Assembly (NCBI GenBank): GCA_037833965.1
Contig: AP031355.1
Location: forward strand, 9,635,501 to 9,699,500
Direction: 5' to 3'
Source of the DNA: Marchantia polymorpha subsp. ruderalis
Lineage: Eukaryota > Streptophyta > Marchantiopsida > Marchantiales > Marchantiaceae
Length of the DNA stretch: 64,000 bases
Shown here: one piece after another, positions 9,886 to 21,300 of the stretch
How positions within the stretch are numbered: the stretch's first letter is position 1
Layout of the letters: every line of letters begins with the position of its first letter
Program-made: the position numbers and the translations under genes
Notes under the pieces: generated by a model
Seen by the model: the letters and a program-made list of their open reading frames with translations, nothing else
Database searches by the model: none
Told to the model about the DNA's origin: nothing

Positions 9886-9896
9886 GAGGAGGGGGG
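9886..9896 (+). other. Polypurine tract of element A
   Basis: An 11-nt purine run, GAGGAGGGGGG, followed by CA and then the 3' LTR TG at 9899. It primes plus-strand DNA synthesis and so fixes the 5' edge of the LTR. The same tract stands at 62803-62813 in element D. Confidence 0.88.
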
Positions 9897-11144
9897 CATG
9901 TGGTACCCCACTTTTGGCAATTTTGAGGAAATTAAAACATTTTTGAAAAACTATACCCTGGCAGCATTGTAAATAGCCTTCGGTACATCAAAACAGAGTG
10001 AATCCGGAAGATCGCGGGGATTCTCGAGGGATCTTGTAGAATCTGGGATTTGGGGTGCCACAGCAAGGACAGGCACCACCCTCCCTGCGAGCTCCGCAGT
10101 TAGGATCTCTACGGCGCAAGGCGCAAAACCCGCCTTCGGAGGCTGCGTCCGCGGCTGTAGGGAAACCCCCGTAATTAGGTAAACCCTCGGGCGCCTTGAC
10201 CAAGTTAGGGTCCCGTTGGAAAGAGCTCGACGCGCTGATTCTAACGAGCCCAAGAACGCTTGGAACGGACGAGGACTTAGGGAGTTATCGCTACTGGAAG
10301 AAACGGAGGCGGTCGCCTACGGCGGAAGGAGTTCGCCACCGGCGCGAATTCCGCCTACGCGGAAGGGGGATTCAAGTTTTGTCCTATGCACGGACGAAGG
10401 CGTTCGCCTGTGCACAGGCAAAGTAGGGTTAGGGAAGGCGCGAAGTCCGCCTACGCACAGGCGTTCGCCTGTGCACAGGCACTTCGGCGTCGGCGGAAAA
10501 TCCGCCTTGGGCCCTAGAAATGCGCCTTGTGAGGTAGAAAGTGTACGGCGCCTTCCGCGCCAGCGCAGCGCCGCGTACGTCGGAAGAGCCGCCAGAGTAA
10601 TCCAATAGGTACGGACCGTGCGGACGGCACGGGTGGATGCGCTCTTGGACGGACGAAGTTGCGGCGGCGGAAGCGCCGACGGAGAGACAAGGAACGGACA
10701 GACTGGACGGAGACGGCTGACCACGGTCAACGCCTTCCGCGCCAGCGCAGCGCCGCGGACGGAATTCGCCTGCGCACAGGCGAACGCCTGTGCACAGGAG
10801 GATGTTCAAGTTCCGCGCCGGCGGAGAATCCGCCGAGGCCCCTGCCTGCGCACAGGCAGGAGTTGAATTTTTGTCCGACATGCGGACACACGCGTCAAGG
10901 CAGCGGGAGATTGGCCGAGGGGCGGTACGAACAAGTGTACCGCGCAAGGCGGAAAACTCGCCTTCGGCGCTACGCCCCCATGTCCGCAGGGCGACACGCT
11001 CGCGGAGTTCAAATCCGCCAATTCGAGCGTGAGAGTTTAATCGACGACGGTGGAGCGTGAAGCCGCGCGTGAGAGCGAAGACCGTTCTAGCGTACAGCCG
11101 GCGCGGCCATCAAGTGAGACGTTCTTCACGACCAAGAGTCGACC

Positions 11145-14100
11145 ATGACCTTCGACCGGGCGGCGGAGAACGTCCCATTCTTGAATTCGCGATTCCAATC
11201 TCTTGTGCGCGCTGCGCGCATCCATCTGCTGGCTGCGGACCATTCTCGACGTCGTCACACAGGAGATTTCTTGTTGATTGAGGGAGAAGTGAGTGCGCGT
11301 GATTTGGAATTGAGAGCGATTAGAGTTTGCCGAGAGAGAAAGAAACGCGGACAGTGCGGAAGTAGAATGAGCGGGCGAGCGAACCCCAGGAACGCAATGA
11401 CGAGACCGAGCAGATTGCGGATGGTGCCACTTCGCCTGCCGCAGAACGGGCTGCGCGCTTTCGAAGAGCGCTTAATAGCAAGAAAGCTCGATTTCTTGCT
11501 ATGGGGATGGAATTACATCTGTGCGAATATGGTGCGCGAGTGGCTAGAGCCACAGGGACCACCCTCGCGCGGATTGCGTCCGCATGTCGACCGGTGGACA
11601 GTCCAAGATTGGGCGCAGGCGTTGGGAAGATGTGCTGGCATGCCAGGGCATCTCCTTTTCGACAGTGAGAGCATCAAGGTGACCAAGCAAGAGGAGGCGC
11701 AATTTGTGGAGCTGTTCAAGACCGGGAGGTCAACCAAGAATGGGTACAGGACCCGTGATTACAAGGATCGATTTCGCCGGACTTTGTCCGCGGCGCTGAT
11801 GCAATTACTGCAGCCGCACCGCGCCTGCTACATCACATTGTGGCAAGTCTCTTTTGTGGAGTGCGTCATCGAGGGAACTCCAATTCACTGGGCGAGCATC
11901 CTGCACAGGGTGATGCGACAGCACGCGTTTGAGGAGAAGGGGGGAACTCTAAACCATCTTTCTCCTTTCCTCATCAATTTTTATCGACAGCGGAATTGTT
12001 TGACATCGGCGGAGCTTGAACATTTTCCGCCATTGTCCGTCGACCATCCCGGGAAGTATGTGCGGGAGAACGAGGTCGATACTGATGCAGAGGAGTCGCC
12101 GACTTCGACCCCATCAAGACGGAGGGACGAAGGGAGACACACTCCTGCAGCGCGAGTGCCGCGGAAGCGGCGATGGAGGGAAGAGTCTGAAGAGGAGCAG
12201 CATCAAGAACCCTCTGCTCCCATTCGACCGCGGCCGCTGTGCGAGCCATACAGCCGGCCGAAGCAGAAGGCACGCAGACTGGTGTTACCAGCTGACAGTG
12301 CAGACACGGCGACGATTGCGACGGAGAGAGGAAGTGCGTCGCCAGAGAGGCGAGAGGAAGCGCGGACGACCGCAGGAGCAACGGGCCACGCTGCAACCTC
12401 GTCGGGAGAGAGGCCGCCTACGGGCCAGGGGCCTCCGGAGTTACCACGTGCGATGCGGACAGATGTTCCGTTTGCGCACAGGCGAACCTCCGCGGACGGA
12501 CGAGCCTCCGCGGACCGGCGAACACAAGTGGACGTGGATCTACGCTTACGCGTGGGAAGGAGCAGTCCGCCTGTGCACAGGCAAGAATCACCCCCGTTCC
12601 AACGTAGGAAGGGGAAGGAGCCGGCGGAAGAACCGCCTACGAGACACCGGCCCTCGGGGCCAGACCCTCCTGCGCACCACGCGCCGCAATTTGCGCCTTC
12701 GGCGCCAGGGCCTTCGAGCCGAGGAGATACGAGCAGAGAGCGTGCGGAGGCCGCACCATCGGCGGGAAGTCCGCCGATAGATGCGCCTTCGGCGGTAGGG
12801 CCTATAGGCCAAGGAACATCGGGCGTGCGGCCCCCGGCCATGTCGCCTTCGGCGATAGATGTCCGCGGCGCTACGCCTGCGGCGGACAAGGCGCCGGCAA
12901 ATGCGCCTGCGCACGGGCCGGGCACGGCCCCCACGGACCGATCAAGGGAGCAGCTGACGATGGAGCGGAGCGACTGTCCGCGGGATGAAATCTCGATGCG
13001 CGATGCGCAATCCAACCCCGCGCAGCCACCCTCCGCTCAATCGCCTTCGGCAACGGACGACGGCGACAGAGAGAATGCGGTAGGCAATCAACCAGCGAAC
13101 GACGGGGATGCCGCTCGGGTACATTCGCCTTCCGCCTTAGACATTTTGGCGACGAGCAGCGAGGCTGCAGCCGTGCCTTCGCAGGCAGCACACGTCGAGG
13201 ACGTGCAGCCCCACTCGGGGCAGTCGCCGACGCAATCAATGGCGACTGAAATTCTCCACTCGGATGATGACGACGGAGGCTCCACGGAAGAAATGTCAGG
13301 AGCAGAAGACACCGAGGAGGAGGAGGAGGAAATTGTTGGAGCGCCGGCGGCGGCGCTCTCTGAGCAGGTGATTCCGTTGCTGCGGTACTTGGATCGCAAG
13401 GTCGATAAATACGCCGACCCACTCCAGCCGGGATCTTACATCGAGTTAGTGCGCAGGCGGACTCGCACTAAAGTCCACACCAGCAAGCTATTAGCTAGAG
13501 TGGACCAGGAGTTGAGGGACTTGAAGGAGAAGCATGAGTGCTTGTGGGGACAGTACAAGCTTAATCAGAAATTCTACAAGCACTCCGAGAAGATGAAGGA
13601 TGAGAAACTGGGCGAGCTCACCAAGGAGCAGGTGAAGGTCAAGGAAGCGCTCGATTCTGAGCAGGCCCAGAATCGGATTTTGTCAGAGGAGCTCGTGCGA
13701 CAGACGCGGTTGTTGGAACAATGTCAGCTCGCACGGCAGGCGGATGAAGAGTTAATCCGCAGGTTGCAGTCAGAGTGTGGCGAATTGAGAGCGCAACGTG
13801 CTGAAGCCGAATCGCAATTAGTGATGATTGAAGAGGATCGCAGGAAGGAGGCGGATCGCACGAAGGTGGAGACGGCGAGGCGAGTCGCCCACTGTCTCAA
13901 GGGCTACGCCCACTGGGAAGTGAAGGCGCAGGAGAAACTCACACTGCGTGAGTTTGAATTGCGCGCAGCCGGGTTGTTGTCAGGCGACAGTAGGAGTCGG
14001 CGGAAGGTAGCGAAGAAGCTCGAGGCCTTTCTGTCGAAGGCACAGGATACCATGTCCGCCCTCAAGGGGGAGGTGTCCGCGGCGTTGCAGCGGTTGGGAC

Positions 14101-14219
14101 TGCGCAGTCGAGCGGAAGAGTGGCAGGGTAGGGAGTTAGTGCGCGGCAGTCGGCCGCGCAGGAGACGTAGTACAGGTTCCGCGGAGTGTAGTGTAGCGTG
14201 GTTCCGTGCAGGCGTGTAG
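11145..14219 (+). CDS. U3-encoded LTR ORF protein, intact (1,024 aa)
   Basis: The function is unknown and I do not recognise a confident family. The start ATG has an A at -3 (GACCATGA) and the start context is kept in the B, C and D copies. Architecture: a basic N-terminus (about 1-85) with many Arg; a conserved globular-looking block (about 90-290) with repeated Trp/Phe and a FLINFYR motif near its end; a disordered region rich in Pro, Ser, Ala and Arg (about 300-710); a stretch of Asp/Glu; a long heptad-like Leu/Glu/Lys/Gln coiled coil (about 760-970); and a basic Arg-rich C-terminus. No Cys/His finger, protease or polymerase motif, signal peptide or membrane span is seen. It lies in U3, so in the genomic RNA it is the third ORF after integrase. 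A DNA- or particle-associated accessory protein is possible, but that is inference. Confidence 0.82.
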   Translation: MTFDRAAENVPFLNSRFQSLVRAARIHLLAADHSRRRHTGDFLLIEGEVSARDLELRAIRVCRERKKRGQCGSRMSGRANPRNAMTRPSRLRMVPLRLPQNGLRAFEERLIARKLDFLLWGWNYICANMVREWLEPQGPPSRGLRPHVDRWTVQDWAQALGRCAGMPGHLLFDSESIKVTKQEEAQFVELFKTGRSTKNGYRTRDYKDRFRRTLSAALMQLLQPHRACYITLWQVSFVECVIEGTPIHWASILHRVMRQHAFEEKGGTLNHLSPFLINFYRQRNCLTSAELEHFPPLSVDHPGKYVRENEVDTDAEESPTSTPSRRRDEGRHTPAARVPRKRRWREESEEEQHQEPSAPIRPRPLCEPYSRPKQKARRLVLPADSADTATIATERGSASPERREEARTTAGATGHAATSSGERPPTGQGPPELPRAMRTDVPFAHRRTSADGRASADRRTQVDVDLRLRVGRSSPPVHRQESPPFQRRKGKEPAEEPPTRHRPSGPDPPAHHAPQFAPSAPGPSSRGDTSRERAEAAPSAGSPPIDAPSAVGPIGQGTSGVRPPAMSPSAIDVRGATPAADKAPANAPAHGPGTAPTDRSREQLTMERSDCPRDEISMRDAQSNPAQPPSAQSPSATDDGDRENAVGNQPANDGDAARVHSPSALDILATSSEAAAVPSQAAHVEDVQPHSGQSPTQSMATEILHSDDDDGGSTEEMSGAEDTEEEEEEIVGAPAAALSEQVIPLLRYLDRKVDKYADPLQPGSYIELVRRRTRTKVHTSKLLARVDQELRDLKEKHECLWGQYKLNQKFYKHSEKMKDEKLGELTKEQVKVKEALDSEQAQNRILSEELVRQTRLLEQCQLARQADEELIRRLQSECGELRAQRAEAESQLVMIEEDRRKEADRTKVETARRVAHCLKGYAHWEVKAQEKLTLREFELRAAGLLSGDSRSRRKVAKKLEAFLSKAQDTMSALKGEVSAALQRLGLRSRAEEWQGRELVRGSRPRRRRSTGSAECSVAWFRAGV

Positions 14220-14255
14220 CGTAGTACAGTGTAGTGCTAGGTAGGACTTAGAAGG

Positions 14256-14284
14256 TATAAACTAGTTCCAGGCGTTTTGCCTGG
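14256..14284 (+). promoter_or_regulatory. Core promoter of element A 3' LTR
   Basis: TATAAAC at 14256 with the downstream hairpin CCAGGC-GTTTT-GCCTGG, as in the 5' LTR. In the 3' LTR it could drive transcription outward into element B sequence. Confidence 0.5.
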
Positions 14285-15225
14285 GGTTCTTTCCCATCAG
14301 AAGTATAGATCAGGAACCCATTTCCTTTGCGTGTTTGTGTCCTTGAGTTCTGTCACCACGCACGAGGAGTTACAACTTAGCGTTCCGCATTTTGTAGCTG
14401 AAGGCCTTCGGCCGAATGTTCAGAGCTAGTACATTGGTTAGAGACTTGAGTAGTTCGGATCTGCACCTGCGGGTGATTGCCGATGCTCAGAGCCAGTGAC
14501 TAGTTAGATACTTGAACAGTTTCGCCCCTACACCTTCGAGTGTTTCTTTCTGATTGTACTCCTTGGGATTTTTCCCCTGAATGCCAAAGTGAAGTTTTGC
14601 TACTTCGCGTAAGCCTTGGTTGTAAATTCAGGTTACGCTGCAGCAGGTGCCTTGAGGGTAACCCCTGTAGTATTTCTGGGAATGACAAGTGCCTGAGAAT
14701 TCAAACTCTTCAATAGACTGTTGTTGTGTTACTGGAATGTTTCACAGTGAGTCCTTCAGTGCGGACCTGTGTTCTCTGCGCGTTTTGTGAGTTGAGAGTG
14801 TTGTTCACCGTGTAGGAGTGACTTCGATCCGAAGTAGGCAGTCCAAACCGGGTTTCCTACACTAGCAGCAAGCTAGTGGAAGTGTTGTAAAAGCCGGAGT
14901 TGGAAGTCACTGCCCGCAGCTTTGCCGAGTGTGCTCGCGAGAGACTTTCCCCCCTGAAATCTTGAGTAGAGGTCCTAACGGATCTCTGAGTTGTGTTTCT
15001 GTAATTTCAGGTGTGTGTGTGTGTGTGTTACGCTGCACTGTGCGACCTCCGAGTGCGCTCCGAGTGGACACTTGCAGTATTTCTGGGAGTGACAGTTGCC
15101 TGAGAATTCAAACTCCTCAATAGTCTGTTAAAACGTGACACTTTGTACCCTGTGTGTTCCTCTGTCCCTGTGGGTTCGACCTTTCTACCACTATATTGCA
15201 GTTTTAGCCTTAGTGGGTTATTACA

Positions 15226-17239
15226 TCAAGTCTGGCCGCGGTGGGTCCTTTTGAGTGCGGATCGCTTCCTTCAACAGGTTGGTTACCTCGTTGCGGATAT
15301 CCGGAGCATAGTCCCGTTTCAGTAGGCGCACTGGCTCGTCCTCGACTGCTGTCTGGGGGCGCACTGCTGGTGCCTCTCGCGTAGGCGAAGACTTCCGAGC
15401 AGGTCGCAAGTCGGACTTGCTGGATGTCTTCTCCTTCCCTTTTCCCGTCCGGTCGTCGGTTCTCCGTTCGTGCTTGCGAGTGTCACGCTCTTGCTCCTTC
15501 GATTTCTTGGAACTACGAGTTTCGACCCGTGCGCACATAACCTCTTCAGCCGGCCATTCTTCGTCTTCGTCATTTCCGTCTGAACCTACTTCGACCTGGT
15601 TAACTTGGACGTCCTCCTTGGCAGGAGTGTTCACAAATCGTACCGCTGGCCGAGGGACTGGTGGCTGATCACACTCTGGCGCAGTATGCCCGATCTTCTT
15701 GCAATTACTACATGTCGGAGCATAATCGTTTCGCCTTTTTGGATGGGGACACTGCGGTGAGAAGTGCCCAACTTCTCCGCAATTATAACAAGCTCGCGGT
15801 GGCGGTGGGTCAAACGTCCCTGGAGGTGCTCTCCGCCTCACGGGTACTGTAGTGGCCCGATCCACCGGAATATATCGTGGGACTTGCATTGCTGAAACTG
15901 CAGGAGGGGTAGGAACCGACTGGACGGCGTAGGCTGTCTCTTCGCTAGCCTCTCCATAGTACTGAGGGTGCTCTCCATAGTACGGTTGTGCCCACTCTAC
16001 TGCGTTGACTGGATATGACGGACGAGTGGTAAGGCACTCGGTGTTTGCATGTCCCACCGCCCCGCACGTAGTACACCATAAGTTCGCTCGCACTCTCCCG
16101 GGTGATTTTCGGCGATCATGCCCGCCTACCACTTGAACCTTGAGATCGGCGAAGTCCTTCACAAGGGTCTCCATCTTCGAGGCTATGTCTCCCGGCGCTC
16201 TGTCCGTAGTCACTCGTCGGGTGCCCTTTTTCTTCGCTGACCCATGCTTCTTCCTCTTCTTCTCCTCCTCCGACGATGAGGTTTCCTCTTCTTCGGATGA
16301 GGAACGGTTCTCGTCCGAAGACGATTCCTCCGATGACGGAGTTGTACCTCTACGTCGTCTTCGCCCTCCCTTCGGTTTTCGCTCCTTCGACTCCCGTCTC
16401 TCTCTCCCTCTTCGGTTGAGAGTGGAAGTTTCGAAGGCTTCTGCCGATGCAATCACATCCTCAATAGTGTCGCACTTGCTGCGTCGGCAAAAAGTCTCCA
16501 TCTCCCGAGTTAAACCGGTCACGTACCAATCCACAGCTTGTTGTACCGAGAAAGGGGACCCTGGTCTTGTTTTCGGTATTCTGTCAAGGAGGTCCAGAAA
16601 TCTCTCAGTGTAGTCACGCAGACTCTCCTTCTTCTCTCGCTGCAAATTACGTAACTTTGTCAAAACCAGGCTGTCGTAGCCGAGCTCGCGGAAGCGGCGG
16701 AGGAACTTCTCCTTCAGCTGGGCCCATGTTGTCAACCCAGTCGGATCGATGCTCTCGTGATTGTACCAACTCCTCGCTTTCTTCCGCAGAAGGCTCGGAA
16801 AGATCCTTAGTCGGTCGTCGTCTGCGATCTCGCGATTGGCAATAGACACCGATTCGAACAACTTGATGTATGAATCTGCATCGTCGTCATCCCCACTCCC
16901 TTTGTACTTCGGGTAGGAATGTTTAGTAATCGGCTGAGGTAGCCGCACATTGGCTTGTCCGTCCGCCATCGGTGTGTCTGTCGACGGTTCTCGGGCGGTC
17001 GGTTCTACTTCACGAGGCGGGTCCGTGCAAGGAATATCTAGTAGAACTGTGAGCACCAAGTTTGGTTCCGAGTCGCCGGGGGTAGGTTCCCCAAGGATGT
17101 CGGCCGAACTAGGCTTAGGTACTCTTTTTGGTGTTTTCTTGTTTTGACGCCGTGTCTCTTCCACGGCCTTCTCTGAATCTCGTCGGAACTTGCGGACAGC
17201 TCTAGCACTTAGGTTGCTCCCGCTAGCCCCAGTCGACAT
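15226..17239 (-). pseudogene. gag: Gag of element B, truncated by insertion of element A
   Basis: Reads from ATG at 17239 leftwards for about 671 codons before element A begins. It has the same domains as gag of A and D: the gag helical block, the acidic/Ser-rich spacer and three CCHC knuckles. At the junction the frame runs a few bases into the LTR of A and stops. The coding sequence before the break is open, so it was probably functional until A landed in it. The protease part is displaced to the left of the window. Confidence 0.88.
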
Positions 17240-17285
17240 TCACCGAGCATGGCTGCTCGTAAAAACCCCGGTGTTGACGCAACTG

Positions 17286-17303
17286 TCCCCGGCAGCGGCG
17301 CCA
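17286..17303 (-). other. Primer-binding site of element B
   Basis: The reverse complement of TGGCGCCGCTGCCGGGGA, 22 nt inside the LTR edge at 17326, identical to that of A and D. Confidence 0.85.
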
Positions 17304-18286
17304 AAAAGAAGTTGTCGGCTTCTTATGTAATAACCCACTAAAGGCTAAAACTGCAATATAGTGGTAGAAAGGTCGAACCCACAGGGACAGAGGAACACAC
17401 AGGGTACAAAGTGTCACGTTTTAACAGACTATTGAGGAGTTTGAATTCTCAGGCGACTGTCACTCCCAGAAATACTGCAAGTGTCCACTCGGAGCGCACT
17501 CGGAGGTCGCACAGTGCAGCGTAACACACACACACACACCTGAAACTACAGAAACACAACCCAGAGATCCGTTAGGACCTCTACTTCAAGATTTCAGGGG
17601 GAAAGTCTCTCACGAGCACACTCGGCAAAGCTGCGGGCAGTGACTTCCAACTCCGGCTTTTACAACGCTTCCACTAGCTTGCTGCTAGTGTAGGAAACCC
17701 GGTTTGGACTACCTACTTCGGATCGAAGTCACTCAAACGCGGTGAACAACACTCTCAACTCACAAAACGCGCAGAGAACACAGGTTTCACACTGAAGGAC
17801 TCACTGTGAAACATTCCAGTAACATAACAACAGTCTATTGAAGAGTTTGAATTCTCAGGCACTTGTCATTCCCAGAAATACTACAGGGGTTACCCTCAAG
17901 GCACCTGCTGCAGCGTAACCTGAATTTACAACCAAGGCTTACACGAAGTAGCAAAACTTCACTTTGGCATTCAGGGGAAAAATCCCAAGGAGTACAATCA
18001 GAAAGAAACACTCGAAGGTGTAGGGGCGAAACTGTTCAAGTATCTAACTAGTCACTGGCTCTGAGCATCGGCAGTCACCCGCAGGTGCAGATCCGAACTA
18101 CTCAAGTCTCTAACCAATGTACTAGCTCTGAACATTCGGCCGCAGGCCTTCAGCTACAAAATGCGGAACGCTAAGTTGTAACTCCTCGTGCGTGGTGACA
18201 GAACTCAAGGACACAAACACGCAAAGGAAATGGGTTCCTGATCTGCACTTCTGATGGGAAAGAACCCCAGGCAAAACGCCTGGAAC

Positions 18287-18295
18287 TATTTTATA
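18287..18295 (-). promoter_or_regulatory. TATA box of LTR B
   Basis: On the minus strand this reads TATAAAATA, followed by the CCAGGC/GCCTGG hairpin (about 18267-18283). It is 36 bp beyond the stop of the U3 ORF. Confidence 0.55.
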
Positions 18296-18331
18296 CCTTC
18301 TAAATCCTACCTAGCACTACACTGCACTACG

Positions 18332-21300
18332 CTACACGCCTGCACGGAACCACACTACACTACACTCCGCGGAACCTGTACTACGTCTCCTGCGCGGCCG
18401 ACTGCCGCGCACTAACTCCCTACCCTGCCAATCTTCCGCTCGACTGCGCAGTCCCAACCGCTGCAACGCCGCGGACACCTCCCCTTCGAGGGCGGACATG
18501 GTATCCTGTGCCTTCGACAGAAAGGCATCGAGCTTCTTTGCTACCTTCCGCCGACTCCTACTGTCGCCTGACAACAACCCGGCTGCGCGCAATTCAAACT
18601 CACGCAGTGTGAGTTTCTCCTGCGCCTTCACTTCCCAGTGGGCGTAGCCCTTGAGACAGTGGGCGACTCGCCTCGCCGTCTCCACCTTCGTGCGATCCGC
18701 CTCCTTCCTGCGATCCTCTTCAATTATCACTAATTGCGATTCGGCTTCAGCACGTTGCGCTCTCAATTCGCCACACTCTGACTGTAACCTGCGGATTAAC
18801 TCTTCATCCGCCTGCCGTGCGAGCTGACATTGTTCCAACAACCGCGTCTGTCGCACGAGCTCCTCTGACAAAATCCGATTCTGGGCCTGCTCAGAAATGA
18901 GTGCTTCCTTGACCTTCACCTGCTCCTTGGTGAGCTCGCCCAGTTTCTCATCCTTCATCTTCTCGGAGTGCTTGTAGAATTTCTGATTAAGCTTGTACTG
19001 ACCCCACAAGCACGCATGCTTATCCTTCAATTCCTTCAACTCCTGGTCCACTCTAGCTAATAGCTTGCTGGTGTGGACTTTAGTGCGAGTCCGCCTGCGC
19101 ACTAACTCGATGTAAGATCCCGGCTGGAGTGGGTCGGCGTATTTATCGACCTTGCGATCCAAGTACCGCAGCAACGGAATCACCTGCTCAGAGAGCGCCG
19201 CCGCCGGCGCTCCAACAATTTCCTCCTCCTCCTCCTCGGTGTCTTCTGCTCCTGACATTTCTTCCGTGGAGCCTCCGTCGTCATCATCCGAGTGGAGAAT
19301 TTCAGTCGCCATTGATTGCGTCGGCGACTGCCCCGAGTGGGGCTGCACGTCATCGACGTGTGCTGCCTGCGAAGGCACGGCTGCAGCCTCGCTGCTCGTC
19401 GCCAAAATGTCTAAGGCGGAAGGCGAATGTACCCGTGCGGCATCCCCGTCGCTCGCTTGTTGATTGTCTACCGCATCCTCTCTGCTGCCGTCGTCCGCCG
19501 CCGAAGGCGATCGAGCGGAGGGTGACTGCGCGGGGTTTGATTGCGCATCGCGCATCGAGATTTCATCCCGCGGACAGTCACTCCGCTCCTCCGTCTGTTG
19601 CTGCTCCCTTGATCGGTCCGTGGGGGCTGTGCCCGGCCCGTGCGCAGGCGCATTTGCCGGCGCCTTGTCCGCCGCAGGCGTAGCGCCGCGGACATCTATC
19701 GCCGAAGGCGACATGGCCGGGGGCCGCACGCCCGATGTTCCTTGGCCTATAGGCCCTACCGCCGAAGGCGCATCTATCGGCGGACTTCCCGCCGATGGTG
19801 CGGCCTCCGCACGCTCTCTGCTCGTATCTCCTCGGCTCGAAGGCCCTGGCGCCGAAGGCGCAAATTGCGGCGCGTGGTGCGCCGGAGGGTCTGGCCCCGA
19901 GGGCCGGTGTCTCGTAGGCGGTTCTTCCGCCGGCTCCTTCCCCTTCCTACGTTGGAACGGGGGTGATTCTTGCCTGTGCACAGGCGGCACGTGTGGAGGT
20001 GTCCTGTGCACAGGCGACCTGTGCACAGGTGAGCGCCTGTGCACAGGCGGACTGCTCCTTCCCACGCGTAAGCGTAGATCCACGTCCACTTGTGTTCGCC
20101 GGTCCGCGGAGGCTCGTCCGTCCGCGGAGGTTCGCCTGTGCGCAAACGGAACATCTGTCCGCATCGCACGTGGTAACTCCGGAGGCCCTTGGCCCGTAGG
20201 CGGCCTCTCTCCCGTCGAGGTTGCAGCGTGGCCCGTTGCTCCTGCGGTCGTCCGCGCTTCCTCATGCCTCTCTGGCGACGCACTTCCTTTCTCCGTCGCA
20301 ATCGTCGCCGTGTCTGCACTGTCGGCTGGTAACACCAGTCTGCGTGCCTTCTGCTTCGGCCGGCTGTATGGCTCGCACAGCGGCCGCGGTCGAATGGGAG
20401 CAGAGGGTTCTTGATGCTGCTCCTCTTCAGACTCTTCCCTCCATCGCCGCTTCCGCGGCACTCGTGCTGCAGGAGTGTGTCTCCCTTCGTCCCTCCGTCT
20501 TGATGGGGTAGAAGTCGGTGACTCCTCTGCATCAGTGTCGACCTTGTTCTCCCGCACATACTTCCCGGGATGGTCGATGGACAATGGCGGAAAATGTTCA
20601 AGCTCCGCCGCTGTCAAACAATTCCGCTGTCGATAAAAATTGATGAGGAAAGGAGAAAGATGGTTTAGAGTTCCCCCCTTCTCCTCAAACGCGTGCTGTC
20701 GCATCACCCTGTGCAGGATGCTCGCCCAGTGAATTGGAGTTCCCTCGATGACGCACTCCACAAAAGAGACCTGCCACAATGTGATGTAGCAGGCGCGGTG
20801 CGGCTGCAGTAATTGCATCAGCGCCGCGGACAAAGTCCGGCGAAATCGATCCTTGTAATCACGGGTCCTGTACCCATTCTTGGTAGACCTCCCGGTCTTG
20901 AACAGCTCCACAAATTGCGCCTCTTCTTGCTTGGTCACCTTGATGCTCTCACTGTCGAAAAGGAGATGCCCTGGCATGCCAGCACATCTTCCCAACGCCT
21001 GCGCCCAATCTTGGACTGTCCACCGGTCAACATGCGGACGCAATCCGCGCGAGGGTGGTCCCTGTGGCTCTAGCCACTCGCGCACCATATTCGCACAGAT
21101 GTAATTCCATCCCCATAGCAAGAAATCGAGCTTTCTTGCTATTAAGCGCTCCTCAAAAGCGCGCAGCCCGTTCTGCGGTAGGCGAAGTGGCACCATCCGC
21201 AATCTGCTCGGTCTCCTCATTGCGTTCCTGGGGTTCGCTCGCCCGCTCATTCTACTTCCGCACCGCCCGGGTTTCTTTCTCTCTCGGCAAACTCTAATCG

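Larger units (their letters stand above)
1..15225 (+). mobile_element. Element A: Ty3/gypsy LTR retrotransposon, 5' end outside window
   Basis: A near-complete element: partial 5' LTR (1-4102), PBS (4125-4142), gag, protease, RT-RNaseH-integrase, polypurine tract (9886-9896) and full 3' LTR (9899-15225). Window base 1 matches 11157 of the 3' LTR, so about 1,258 bp of the 5' LTR lie to the left. The two LTRs are almost identical over their shared part; the main difference is a 33-bp in-frame deletion in the 3' copy, so insertion looks recent. It interrupts the gag of minus-strand element B at 15225/15226. The expected 5-bp target duplication next to the 3' LTR is TCAAG; its partner is outside the window. 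Gag is broken from protease by an extra stop, so A is probably not autonomous. Confidence 0.93.
9899..15225 (+). repeat. 3' LTR of element A (type 1, 5,327 bp)
   Basis: Starts TGTGGTACCCC directly after the polypurine tract and ends GGGTTATTACA, giving TGT...ACA ends. The first 1.25 kb is GC-rich and full of CCTGTGCACAGG-type palindromes and GCCTTCGGCG motifs; it also holds one unit of the repeat that is tandem in type-2 LTRs (near 10190-10310). Then come the U3 ORF (11145-14219), a TATA box (14256-14262), a hairpin, and about 0.95 kb of R/U5 with a (TG)n run. It is far longer than usual plant LTRs. Confidence 0.93.

Noticed and set aside
9862..9898. Chromodomain or extra ORF after integrase
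   Set aside because: Only 37 bp separate the pol stop from the LTR; no room for another gene before the LTR.
10400..10860. Repeated palindromes as a CRISPR-like array
   Set aside because: Spacing is irregular, there are no equal spacers, and the context is a eukaryotic LTR.
10216..11060. Two sense frames of about 130 codons upstream of the LTR ORF
   Set aside because: Made of the palindrome and GCCTTCGGCG repeats, with no motif, and their ends shift between copies.
11145..14219. LTR ORF as an envelope protein
   Set aside because: No signal peptide, no transmembrane span, no Cys pattern; the coiled coil alone is not enough.
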